Both the position numbers and the translations under genes were made by a program. Positions 19,301 to 26,732 of a stretch of 64,000 bases of DNA are shown here, in pieces. Within the stretch, counting starts at the first letter, position 1; each line of letters begins with the position of its first letter. The notes under the pieces are model-generated. The model worked only from the letters and a program-made list of their open reading frames with translations, searched no databases and was not told where the DNA came from. This DNA is from Paraburkholderia aromaticivorans. Its GTDB lineage: Bacteria; Pseudomonadota; Gammaproteobacteria; Burkholderiales; Burkholderiaceae. Location of the stretch: NCBI RefSeq assembly GCF_012689525.1, contig NZ_CP051514.1, positions 1,054,001 through 1,118,000 of the forward strand, read 5' to 3'.

Positions 19301-20028
19301 TCCTGCCGCACCAGATCCGCGGCCGACAGCGTCACGATGACCCCGTTCAGCGGACAGCGCGGGCGATACTTGCGCAGCAGGCTCAGGAAGCCGTTCCATG
19401 CCGACTGATCGGCTTGCGCATCGCTATCCTGGGTCGTATAGCGGCCGGCGGTGTCGACCAGTACGGCGTCGTCGGTGAACCACCAATCGCAGTGACGCGT
19501 GCCGCCGACACCGCCGATCGCCTCCTCGCCCAGCGTATCGCGCAACGGGAAGCGCAGCCCGGAATGCTGTAATGCGGTGGTCTTGCCGGTGCCCGGCGCA
19601 CCGATGAACATGTACCACGGCAACTGATAGAGCCATTGGCTGCCGAAGCTGCCTTTCATCCGCGCCTTGCGCAGCACCGCGAGCGCCTGCTCGAAGCGCT
19701 GCCGCAGTAACGCGGCCTCGGCGCTGGCGGCGCGCGAGGCGGCAAGCGCGCCACCGTCGTCGGCCGCCGCCGCGCTGTTCTGCGCCGCCACGCCGCTGAC
19801 AAAGCGCAGATTGACGAGCCGCGCCACCAGCGAATGAACGAGCCAACCCAGCGCCCACGCCAGCAGCAGGCAGGCGAGCGCCACCCAGCGGCTGCGATCG
19901 GTTTCCAGCGGCACGCTGCCGTTGTACGCCACCAACGGCCCTTCGAACCACAGCACCAGCGCGAGTGCGGCCACGCCGACCAGCGTGAGGCCTTGAGCCG
20001 TCTTGATCCAGCGAGCAAGCTTTTTCAT
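16342..20028 (-). CDS. tssM: TssM, T6SS inner-membrane core protein (IcmF family)
   Basis: This 1,228-aa protein has two N-terminal membrane helices (about 12-30 and 47-70), a cytoplasmic NTPase domain with Walker A GAPGTGKT (143-150), a third helix near residue 450 (ALGVIGVVLALALTGLAISY) and a long periplasmic IcmF/DUF1215 region ending in PFRRAALEQFSCPARL. With TssL it forms the membrane complex that docks the baseplate. I chose ATG 20028 (MKKLARWIK) because GGGAG precedes it and the upstream extension would overlap tssL with non-conserved sequence. Length is within the family range. Confidence 0.95.
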   Translation of the reverse strand: MKKLARWIKTAQGLTLVGVAALALVLWFEGPLVAYNGSVPLETDRSRWVALACLLLAWALGWLVHSLVARLVNLRFVSGVAAQNSAAAADDGGALAASRAASAEAALLRQRFEQALAVLRKARMKGSFGSQWLYQLPWYMFIGAPGTGKTTALQHSGLRFPLRDTLGEEAIGGVGGTRHCDWWFTDDAVLVDTAGRYTTQDSDAQADQSAWNGFLSLLRKYRPRCPLNGVIVTLSAADLVRQDDAARAAHVRLIRARLNELAERLGTRFPVYLVVTKCDLLAGFTEFFDDFGQHEREQVWGITFAFDETARAGQAPGAFPAEFDALGVRLQVRVLARMQRESDVRRRALIYGFPQQFAGLQPALRSFLDDAFGGTRYDAPPFLRGVYFTSGTQQGRPIDRAIGALAQSLGLRHDVSVNQGSAGRAYFINRLLKDVIFSEAALAGANARFERLRAWLQRGALGVIGVVLALALTGLAISYQRNRAYVAEFNQQMTRLQGLAHSAGAQRDPLALLPLLDAARDLPGGYADAGKPVPLLTRLWLYQGDKLGAEAQVTYRRLLNETLLPLVVQRLEDQLRRGAANPQGYQYEALRTYLMLGDPQHYDADTVRAWVDLDWQRDVLHDASAMQRSALDGHLAALFDKRRFDPSLPLEQHLIEQARASLGELPLEQRLSNRVQRDLEQASPAPFSVSAAAGPNAPLLLTRTSGAPLTGGVAGAYTRNGYAQFVQLREAALADVARDAWVLGRQDVAPTPAGTDALRGALTQRYFNAYDHAWDGLLADLSVVPFTNLADGARIANQLSAHDSPLRNLIAATARETTLADVVAQAPGMGHRVRDAATDAATSATGESVGKSVAGSASGATLAGAFDAARKRLGAALGNAPDTQPASSPGDASLTTPVDAHFQALHELAGKAASAATGDAAAAGNAALDQALAPLKDAAVYLDAADAARRLGQAAPTGDALSKLKLAGQTQPAPLAAIAATLSAAGGELLQGGERARLNALWTSSVGQLCHSALDGRYPLVRTSTRDAAADDFSKLFSPGGLIDDFFQKNLANLVDSSMPVWQWRAGAVPLGLSRDVLAQFQRAAQIRDAFFRNGGRDVSIRFGIKPLSFDPSLTQVTLDLDGQQLVVTHDALQSAQFQWPSGKNTGRARVDFTPPPVGQITSFDASGPWALLHLIDAGKLETTSQADRFRLSFDSAGRKAIVELDAYSVVNPFRRAALEQFSCPARL

Positions 20029-20068
20029 GCGACGACTCCCGCACAGGTCATGGAATTGCAGCCGCGCG

Positions 20069-21427
20069 TCATGACGACGCTCCTGGTGCCAGCAAGGTGA
20101 TCTCGACGCGCCGGTTCTTCGCACGGCCGGCAGCGGTGTCATTGGACGCAAGCGGCTCGGCGTCGCCGCGCCCTTCCGCGCTCAAACGCGCCGGCGTGCC
20201 GGTGATGGCGGCAAGCAGGTTCCGCACGCTGTCGGCGCGCGCCTGCGACAGATTCCAGTTCGACGGAAAGCGTGTCGACAACGGCGGCTGATTGTCGGTG
20301 TGACCGGTCACGACGACTTTGCCGGGCACCGCTTGCAGCGCTTGCGCAATGCGTGTCACCAGCGGTTGGTAGGCTGCTTCCAGCACCGCGCTGCCCGACG
20401 CAAACAGGCCATCGCCATTGATGGTGACCACCGAGCGGTCGGCGCTATCGCGCACCGTGACAAGACCCTGCGCGATCTCCGGCGCGAGAAAGGTCGCGAG
20501 CTTCGCCGTCGCGGCCGGCTGCGCCGCAGCGACGGCCGGCATCAGCGGCGGTGCGCTCACGCGAATGCCATTGAACGCATTGAAGACCGGGTCCGAGGCG
20601 CGATTCAGACTCACACCGAGTGCAAGATGCGTCGCCACCAGCACCACACCGGCCAATGCGGCTGCGACCCACAGCGGCACCCGTTGCGTCAGCGAGCGGC
20701 GCGCACGCTGCACGGGCTGCCAATGCACTGACAGCTCCGCTTCGAACGAACCGCGCTGTACACGGATGATCTGCGCGAGGCGCTCGCGCACCGACTCGAG
20801 CTGCGCCCGGCCGCCCTCCAGCAGCCGATAGCGGCCCTCGAAGCCCAGCGACAGCATCACGTAGATCAGTTCGAGCACATCCACGTTGCGCGCCGGGTCC
20901 TGTGCGAGCCGTTGCAGGATCAGAAAGAAGCGCTCGCCGCCGGATGCTTCGTTATGAAAGGTCACCAGCAGGCTGCGGCTCGCCCACATGCCGCTGCCCC
21001 ACGGCGTGCCCGAGATGGCTTCGTCGATGCAGGTGCACAGGCAATAGCGAGCGGCGGCGAGCCGTTCGGTGTCGTAGCCGCTCGCGCGGGCCTCGGCTTC
21101 GAAAACCTTCACCATCTGCAGCAGTTGCACACGCAACCCTTCGACATCGGCGCACGCAGGCAAGGTGCGCAGCGGCAATGCGAGGTCGAGCAGCGGATTG
21201 GCCGAGCGAACCAGTGGGTTCAAGCCGCTAGCCGTTGCGATGAGCGGCGCGCGCTCCGCGTGACCGGCGCCGGACGGCGCGGCGCGCATCGGCGCCACAT
21301 TGGCCGGCACGCCAGACGGCGCGACAACGGGCGAGCTGATTGCAGACGCGCGCCGCCCGCCCGGCTGCGGTATCAGGATGGTTTCGTCGGAGACGGCGTC
21401 GAGCGGCCAGGGAGACGGAGTATTCAC
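20069..21427 (-). CDS. tssL: TssL, DotU-like inner-membrane protein with C-terminal OmpA domain
   Basis: This 452-aa protein starts at GTG 21427 with AAGGAA eight bases upstream. Residues about 60-245 are the IcmH/DotU cytoplasmic domain (NPLLDLALPLRTL, then RYCLCTCIDEAISGTPWG). A single membrane helix follows (VPLWVAAALAGVVLVATHLAL, about 252-272), then a periplasmic OmpA-like peptidoglycan-binding domain with TGHTDNQPP and NWNLSQARADSVRNLL near the C-terminus. The OmpA fusion supplies peptidoglycan anchoring in cis. It lies between tssK (37-base gap) and tssM (40-base gap). Confidence 0.93.
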   Translation of the reverse strand: MNTPSPWPLDAVSDETILIPQPGGRRASAISSPVVAPSGVPANVAPMRAAPSGAGHAERAPLIATASGLNPLVRSANPLLDLALPLRTLPACADVEGLRVQLLQMVKVFEAEARASGYDTERLAAARYCLCTCIDEAISGTPWGSGMWASRSLLVTFHNEASGGERFFLILQRLAQDPARNVDVLELIYVMLSLGFEGRYRLLEGGRAQLESVRERLAQIIRVQRGSFEAELSVHWQPVQRARRSLTQRVPLWVAAALAGVVLVATHLALGVSLNRASDPVFNAFNGIRVSAPPLMPAVAAAQPAATAKLATFLAPEIAQGLVTVRDSADRSVVTINGDGLFASGSAVLEAAYQPLVTRIAQALQAVPGKVVVTGHTDNQPPLSTRFPSNWNLSQARADSVRNLLAAITGTPARLSAEGRGDAEPLASNDTAAGRAKNRRVEITLLAPGASS

Positions 21428-21464
21428 GATCGGTTCCTTATGCGAGGGCTGGCGGCGCGCGCGC

Positions 21465-22808
21465 TCATGGACGGATGGCCCAGAACTCGAGTGCGAGCCC
21501 CGGGAAGTCGCCGGCAACGTGCAACGCCACCCCGGCAGAGGTGGCAAGATGCTTCCACAACTCGCTGCCGCGCTCGAGTTCGAAGTAGGTGAACCCTGCG
21601 TGGAACGGCAACTGGCGCGGCGCGACCGGTAACGCGCGCAGCCCGATGCCCGGCAATTGCAGATTCACCAGATCGCGAATCCGTTCGACTGGGCCCAGCT
21701 TGGCTTGCGGCGGAAACCCGTTCAGCAGCGCCGCCGGCGCCAGATCGGCCTTCACGGCGAGCACGAAACTCGCCGACCGGAACAGATCTGTATCGGGCAC
21801 CACGGCGACGCGCAAACCGTACTTGCGTTCATCGAGTGGAATCGGCACCGCATGTGGGTCCATGACCGCGCTAAGCGCGTTGCGCAAGGCGTCAATCAGT
21901 GGCGTAAAGGTCTCATCGAGCCGGTCGTGGCGATAGACCGGAAAGGCCTCCGGGCGCTTGCCGGCCTGGCAGAAAGTCGCGAGTTCGCCGGCCAGTTGCA
22001 GCGCATGGTGATGCAGGTCGTGCGGATGCAAACCGGTGCTCGTCGCCAGCGCGGCGAACAGCGGCTCTGCGCGGTTCAGCACCTGCAACAGCAGGAAGTC
22101 GGCGATCTCCGCTGCGCCCGTCAGCGCCGGCTGCGCGAGGCGCGCGGCAAGCGCATCGGCGCGTTGATGCAGCAAGCCCAGCAGTTCATCGACGAACGAG
22201 GCCAGCCGCCGCGCGACGCGATAGTCCAGACACGGCGGCGCGTAGTCAGTATCGAGCACGACGCGGTTATCCGCGCGCCGTTCGACCACCCGCACCACGC
22301 CCAGCGATGCATAGGCATGGGCGACGTCCGCTTCCAGCGCGAGCCGCAGCCGCAGATTGCCGACCTGCATCAAGGCGGCGCCCGTGGCCCCGTCGTTGCT
22401 GTCGCGCACTTCCGTTTCGGCAATCCGGTGCCGCGCGAAACTGTCGTGAGCCGTATCGCCGGCGGCATACGCGGCTTCCGGCACACCGGGCCGCGAGACC
22501 GGCAACGCCAGCACGACGGTCAGATCGCGCGCGCCCTCCGGCACGGCGAGCGGCAGCGGCAGTTCGTCGTCCGCGGGCAGGCGAAACGGCGTGCCGTCCG
22601 GCAGCACACCGGAACACTCAGTCAATGCGATTCGACCGAGCTTGAGCTGTTCGGTGTCGATGGAGAGCGTCGAAAAACCAAAGGCGTAAGGCCGCAGGGC
22701 GGCACAACGCGTGTCGATCAGCGCGTGCAGATAACGGTCGTGCTGCTGCAGATGCTGCGGTTGCAACAGCATGCCTTCGGACCAGATCACCTTGTTATTT
22801 CTGGACAT
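21465..22808 (-). CDS. tssK: TssK baseplate protein
   Basis: This 447-aa protein opens with the family hallmark VIWSEGMLLQPQHLQQHDRYL and has the characteristic FFLLQVLNRAEP-like segment (DFLLLQVLNRAEPLFAAL) in its C-terminal half. TssK trimers link the baseplate wedge (TssEFG) to the TssLM membrane complex. Its start overlaps the tagH stop by 14 bases, indicating translational coupling. Length is normal. Confidence 0.95.
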   Translation of the reverse strand: MSRNNKVIWSEGMLLQPQHLQQHDRYLHALIDTRCAALRPYAFGFSTLSIDTEQLKLGRIALTECSGVLPDGTPFRLPADDELPLPLAVPEGARDLTVVLALPVSRPGVPEAAYAAGDTAHDSFARHRIAETEVRDSNDGATGAALMQVGNLRLRLALEADVAHAYASLGVVRVVERRADNRVVLDTDYAPPCLDYRVARRLASFVDELLGLLHQRADALAARLAQPALTGAAEIADFLLLQVLNRAEPLFAALATSTGLHPHDLHHHALQLAGELATFCQAGKRPEAFPVYRHDRLDETFTPLIDALRNALSAVMDPHAVPIPLDERKYGLRVAVVPDTDLFRSASFVLAVKADLAPAALLNGFPPQAKLGPVERIRDLVNLQLPGIGLRALPVAPRQLPFHAGFTYFELERGSELWKHLATSAGVALHVAGDFPGLALEFWAIRP

Positions 22809-24285
22809 TGTCGTCTCGCTGCGAATCAGTAGAAGTCAGTGGCTGGCCATCGCGCAACAGGTCGGCTTGCCGCTCGTAGGCATTGTTAAAGGCGCTGCCG
22901 CACAGCGCCTGAAGGTCTTCGTCGCCCGCGCGCGCGAGTTGGCCGTGGAGGGCAGTGAACTGATCCCACAGTCGAGCCTTGCGGCGACCGGGCAGTTTGC
23001 CGAGCCAGCCGCGCGCGTCTTGCGCCTCGACCGCGGCGCTCAGGGTGTGCGGATCGAAGCGGCCGAGCATGTGCTGTAACGCGGCCCGCATGCCGGCGAG
23101 CACCGCCAGTTCGTGACCGCGGATGTCGTCGAATGCGCATTGCAGCGCGGCTTGCGCGGGCAGATAGCCGTTGCTGCGGCCGCTCAACATTTGCTGCAAC
23201 GCGCTGTCGCCGTCGGGAAAGAACTTCAGCGGATTGTTGTCACGCTGCAAGAGCAAGGTGGTGTCGAGACGCACCTCGCGTTTGAGCACCGAACGTGACA
23301 GCAGGACGTTCACCGTGCCGCTGACCGCCGTGCGCAGCATGAGGCCCGCCAGACGGGCGAGATCGGCGCCGTTACGCTCGCGCGCTGCGGATCGCTCAAG
23401 GCCCAGGCCGTCGAGCAACGCGGCGAGGGTGGGATCGGCGGAGGCAGGCGCAGCAGATTGAGCCCAAACGGCCGAAGCAACCGTTTGTGGCGCAACCGCG
23501 TCCGCGCCAGCTTCGCTGTGGCTACCGGCGTGCCGTCCGGGCACCCGATCGCTCAATGGGTCGTAGTCAGCGGGAATGCCCATGACGGGTTGGACGCCGG
23601 ACGCCACTGCCGGTGGCACAAAAGCGAATTGCTCCGGCGGCACGTGATCGTGTTCGGACCCGGCGAACGCGACGCCGCCATCCGCTGGCTGCGCGGACTG
23701 CCGCAGCGGCGCGCCCAGCGGATCAAACGACGCGCCAGCCAAAGGCGCGCCCGCCAGCACAGCCGCCCGTGCTAGCGGATCGCCAGGCAGCGCAGCGGTT
23801 GCGAACGGCGGCATGCCACCCAGCAGGTCCGCGGCGTGATCCCGACTAGCCACGCTGAATAGACCCGCTGCATCGTGGCCCGCACTGCTCGCAGGCTCGA
23901 CGGCAAGCACTTCGAGTGTCACGTCGAGCACATAGGCGCCAATCTCCAGCCGGTCCCGATCCGCGAGCCGCGCGCGCGTGCCAGGCGTCACCGGCCGGCC
24001 GTTCAGGCGGCTCGGGTTGCTGCCGAGGTCGGTCAGCCACCATGCACCGTTCGCGTAATCAATCCGCCCTTGCACCCGCGACACGGTTTTGAGCGCGTCC
24101 GGCAGGACCAGCGCGTTATTCGGCCCGCGGCCAATGGTGCCCCCCGTCGTGTCGAAGCAGCGCGTAAGCGTCGTCGCCGGCATGGCGCACTGATAGGATC
24201 TGACGCCGAGCGTCAGGCGCGACCCGGAGTGTGCATCGTCGTACCCGTATGCGCCGGGCGTGAAGTGGTCCGCGAGCGTGTTCAT
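22795..24285 (-). CDS. tagH: TagH, FHA-domain T6SS protein (Fha)
   Basis: This 496-aa protein has an N-terminal FHA domain at about residues 25-115, with GGTIGRGPNNALVLPD and TVSRVQGRI followed by TDLGSNPSRLNG, the phosphothreonine-binding loops. A long low-complexity linker separates it from a TagH C-terminal domain (DLARLAGLMLRTAVSGTVNV, then KREVRLDTTLLLQRDNNPLK). In the Thr-phosphorylation pathway this is the target of PpkA and PppA. Stop and start overlap vgrG by four bases on one side and tssK by 14 on the other, so it is embedded in the operon. Confidence 0.92.
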   Translation of the reverse strand: MNTLADHFTPGAYGYDDAHSGSRLTLGVRSYQCAMPATTLTRCFDTTGGTIGRGPNNALVLPDALKTVSRVQGRIDYANGAWWLTDLGSNPSRLNGRPVTPGTRARLADRDRLEIGAYVLDVTLEVLAVEPASSAGHDAAGLFSVASRDHAADLLGGMPPFATAALPGDPLARAAVLAGAPLAGASFDPLGAPLRQSAQPADGGVAFAGSEHDHVPPEQFAFVPPAVASGVQPVMGIPADYDPLSDRVPGRHAGSHSEAGADAVAPQTVASAVWAQSAAPASADPTLAALLDGLGLERSAARERNGADLARLAGLMLRTAVSGTVNVLLSRSVLKREVRLDTTLLLQRDNNPLKFFPDGDSALQQMLSGRSNGYLPAQAALQCAFDDIRGHELAVLAGMRAALQHMLGRFDPHTLSAAVEAQDARGWLGKLPGRRKARLWDQFTALHGQLARAGDEDLQALCGSAFNNAYERQADLLRDGQPLTSTDSQRDDNVQK

Positions 24286-26300
24286 TGCGAACCGTCGTCA
24301 GCTTGTTGCGGCTCGGCCGGCGCATCGGGGGCGGCGCTCTGCGCCCCCGCACCGCCGCCCCCGCCGCCGCAATTGATCTGCACCATCGGGCCATCGATCG
24401 TCACCGGACCCGCGCCGCTAATCGCGATCCCTTCCGGTCCGAGCACGATCGTATTGCCGCCGGCCTTGAGCGTGAGCATCATTCCGGCTTCGATCGTGAC
24501 GTTCATGCCGCCTTTGATATCGACGCTCTCACCCGCACTGAGCGCGAGGTTCATACCGGACTTGTGCTGGGTGTCCTGCCCGACATCGAGCGACAGCTTG
24601 CCGCCGATCTTGCCGTTGTGATTGCCGGTGAGTGCGTCGCTGCGATTTCCGCCGCACTGGGCCAGATCGTCGCCTTTGACGATCACATGCCGCTGGTTGC
24701 CGATCCAGCACAGCGCGTCGTGCTTCACATAGGTATCGAGGTTGCGCTCCGCATGAAAGAACAGTTGCTCGTTTCCTTTGCTGTCTTCGAAGCGCATTTC
24801 ATTGAAGCCATTGCCGCCCTTCGTGGAGTTGCTCTTGAGGGTCGCACGCGACGCATGCTCGGGCAACGCATACGGCGGCATTTGCGCAGCGTTATAGACG
24901 CTGCCCGTCACGATGGGCCGATCCGGATCGCCCTCGATAAACTCCACCAGCACTTCCTGGCCGATGCGCGGCAAGAAGAACGCGCCCCACTGCTGCCCCG
25001 CCCACGCCTGGGCCACACGCACCCAGCAGCGCTGCAATGCCTGATCGCCGGCGGGTGGCGCGAACTGCTCCCAATGGAACTGCACCTTGATGCGGCCGTA
25101 CTTGTCGGTATGGATTTCTTCGCCCGCCGGACCCACCACGACCGCTGTCTGCGGGCCGCATACGCGCGCACGGGGAGTGAGCCGTGCGGTGCGAAACGTG
25201 CCGTCGTGACGCAGCGCCGTGAACGAACTGTCGAACACGAACCGCTGGGGAGCGGCGTCCTGCGCGGACAGGTGCGTGTCCGATTGCAGTTCGTAGCGCG
25301 CCGACACGACCAGGTACTCGCCGTTCTGATCGTCACGTGGATGCCCACTGAGCTTAAACAGGCCGCCAGGCCAGATGCCGCGCGCGGTAGTGCGACCGCC
25401 GAAGCGCTCGTTAGCGGCCTGATGCGCCTCTACGTGCGCCTGCGCGTAGCGGTCGGCATCGGCATGCTGGGCGTAGCCGACGCCGTGCTCCTGCCTCGCG
25501 TAGACCACCGGATCGAGCGGCTGCGTGCGCAGCGCGCGGCTTAGCAAGCCCTGTTGCGCGCTTTGCACCGGCTTTTCGAAATCGTAGTCGTTGACTTCGC
25601 TGATACCGGTCTGTACCTCGCCGCCGCACGACCACGCATAGATGCATTCAAATTCGGTCGGCGCAACGAACTGCGCGCGGTACGGAATCCGCGCGTAGTG
25701 GGGTGTCGCCGCGTGCACCTGCGACGAATCCGCGAGGATCAGCTTATGCTTGCCGCCGTGGTGCTCGAAGTAGTAGTAAATGCCTTCGTGTTCAAGAAGA
25801 CGGCTGACAAAATCGAAGTCGCTCTCGCGATACTGCGCGCGCTGCTCGCGGCTCGCATAGCTCGCCGTGCAGCGGTTGTCGAAGTCGATCTGATAGCCGG
25901 CCAGCACGTGGCTGACGATTGCCGGCACCGTCATCGCGTAGAAGAAGCGGCAGTGCGATGCGCGCGTCAGCAGCCACAGGCGCGGCCGCACAGTGGCGCG
26001 GTACGCAGCAGGCCGGTTCGGATTGGTGCTGGCCGGGCGAACCAGTTCAAAGGCAGTGACGATGCCGTTGAATTCGCGCTCGCCCCCACCGGGCAGTTCG
26101 AGGCTCACGGACAGGTCGCTGCCCAGCATCGGCGCGACCGCCAGATCGGAACGCTCGGCGAGAAGTTCGAGGTCCCACTGAGCGAGACGCCCCAGTTCTT
26201 CGTGGCCGCGCATGCAAAACAGCACCAGGCCGTCGGCTTGAAGCGCGCATTTGAGGCGGATCGCGCGATTGAGGTCGGTCAGCATCATCACGATTTCCAT
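24282..26300 (-). CDS. vgrG: VgrG (TssI) spike protein
   Basis: This 672-aa protein has the gp27-like domain at about 10-370, the gp5/OB segment (GPAGEEIHTDKYGRIKVQFHW followed by CWVRVAQAWAGQQWGAFFLP, RIGQEVLVEFIEGDPDRPIV) and a DUF2345-type beta-helix tail ending in a Gly-rich GGGGGGAGAQ segment. There is no additional C-terminal enzyme domain, so it should act as a spike, not a specialised effector. ATG 26300 follows the PAAR stop by one base (TGA-A-ATG), implying coupling; internal ATG at 26288 or 26285 is a possible alternative. Confidence 0.93.
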   Translation of the reverse strand: MEIVMMLTDLNRAIRLKCALQADGLVLFCMRGHEELGRLAQWDLELLAERSDLAVAPMLGSDLSVSLELPGGGEREFNGIVTAFELVRPASTNPNRPAAYRATVRPRLWLLTRASHCRFFYAMTVPAIVSHVLAGYQIDFDNRCTASYASREQRAQYRESDFDFVSRLLEHEGIYYYFEHHGGKHKLILADSSQVHAATPHYARIPYRAQFVAPTEFECIYAWSCGGEVQTGISEVNDYDFEKPVQSAQQGLLSRALRTQPLDPVVYARQEHGVGYAQHADADRYAQAHVEAHQAANERFGGRTTARGIWPGGLFKLSGHPRDDQNGEYLVVSARYELQSDTHLSAQDAAPQRFVFDSSFTALRHDGTFRTARLTPRARVCGPQTAVVVGPAGEEIHTDKYGRIKVQFHWEQFAPPAGDQALQRCWVRVAQAWAGQQWGAFFLPRIGQEVLVEFIEGDPDRPIVTGSVYNAAQMPPYALPEHASRATLKSNSTKGGNGFNEMRFEDSKGNEQLFFHAERNLDTYVKHDALCWIGNQRHVIVKGDDLAQCGGNRSDALTGNHNGKIGGKLSLDVGQDTQHKSGMNLALSAGESVDIKGGMNVTIEAGMMLTLKAGGNTIVLGPEGIAISGAGPVTIDGPMVQINCGGGGGGAGAQSAAPDAPAEPQQADDGSQ

Positions 26301-26301
26301 T

Positions 26302-26691
26302 TCAGGGTACTTGCGTTTTGACTGTGGCGGGGTCGACGATCGTGACGACACCACCCCACATGCAGGTGCAGGTGGACACGTTGTCGAGCGACGGCTGATT
26401 GCCGAGCAGCACGTTCACCGCGCCGGGCGCCCATGGCATGGTGGTGGCCGGCACGCACGGCATCGGCGTAGGCGCACCGAGCGCGGCAGCGGTTGCCGCG
26501 GCCACCTCGGGATTGGCCGGCGAATTGCACATGCCGAACGGCAGGATGTTGACGAGCGGAATGTGGTCCATGATGTCGGCGGCCGGCGGCCCTTCGCACA
26601 GCACGCGGTTCAGCGGCAGCACGACCAGTGTCGACGGCGCGACGCCGAACGAACATTGCAGCATTGCGCCCATCGTGACCTGTTGTGGCAT
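26302..26691 (-). CDS. DUF4280 PAAR-like spike-tip protein
   Basis: This 129-aa protein starts at ATG 26691 with GGGAGAGA upstream. The sequence is the full DUF4280 domain: QQVTMGAMLQCSFGVAPSTL, VLPLNRVLCEGPPAADIMD, HIPLVNILPFGMCNSPANP and the closing CMWGGVVTIVDP. DUF4280/DUF4150 proteins are PAAR-like caps that sharpen the VgrG tip and can recruit cargo. Here it is a bare cap directly between clpV and vgrG, so it is probably the dedicated tip of this VgrG. Confidence 0.9.
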   Translation of the reverse strand: MPQQVTMGAMLQCSFGVAPSTLVVLPLNRVLCEGPPAADIMDHIPLVNILPFGMCNSPANPEVAAATAAALGAPTPMPCVPATTMPWAPGAVNVLLGNQPSLDNVSTCTCMWGGVVTIVDPATVKTQVP

Positions 26692-26732
26692 GACTCTCTC
26701 CCATGCAGGATGATTGCAGCTGTCGCTCGCGT

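Noticed and set aside
24285..25544. 419-aa plus-strand ORF antisense to vgrG
   Set aside because: Shadow of vgrG codon bias, no recognisable domain.
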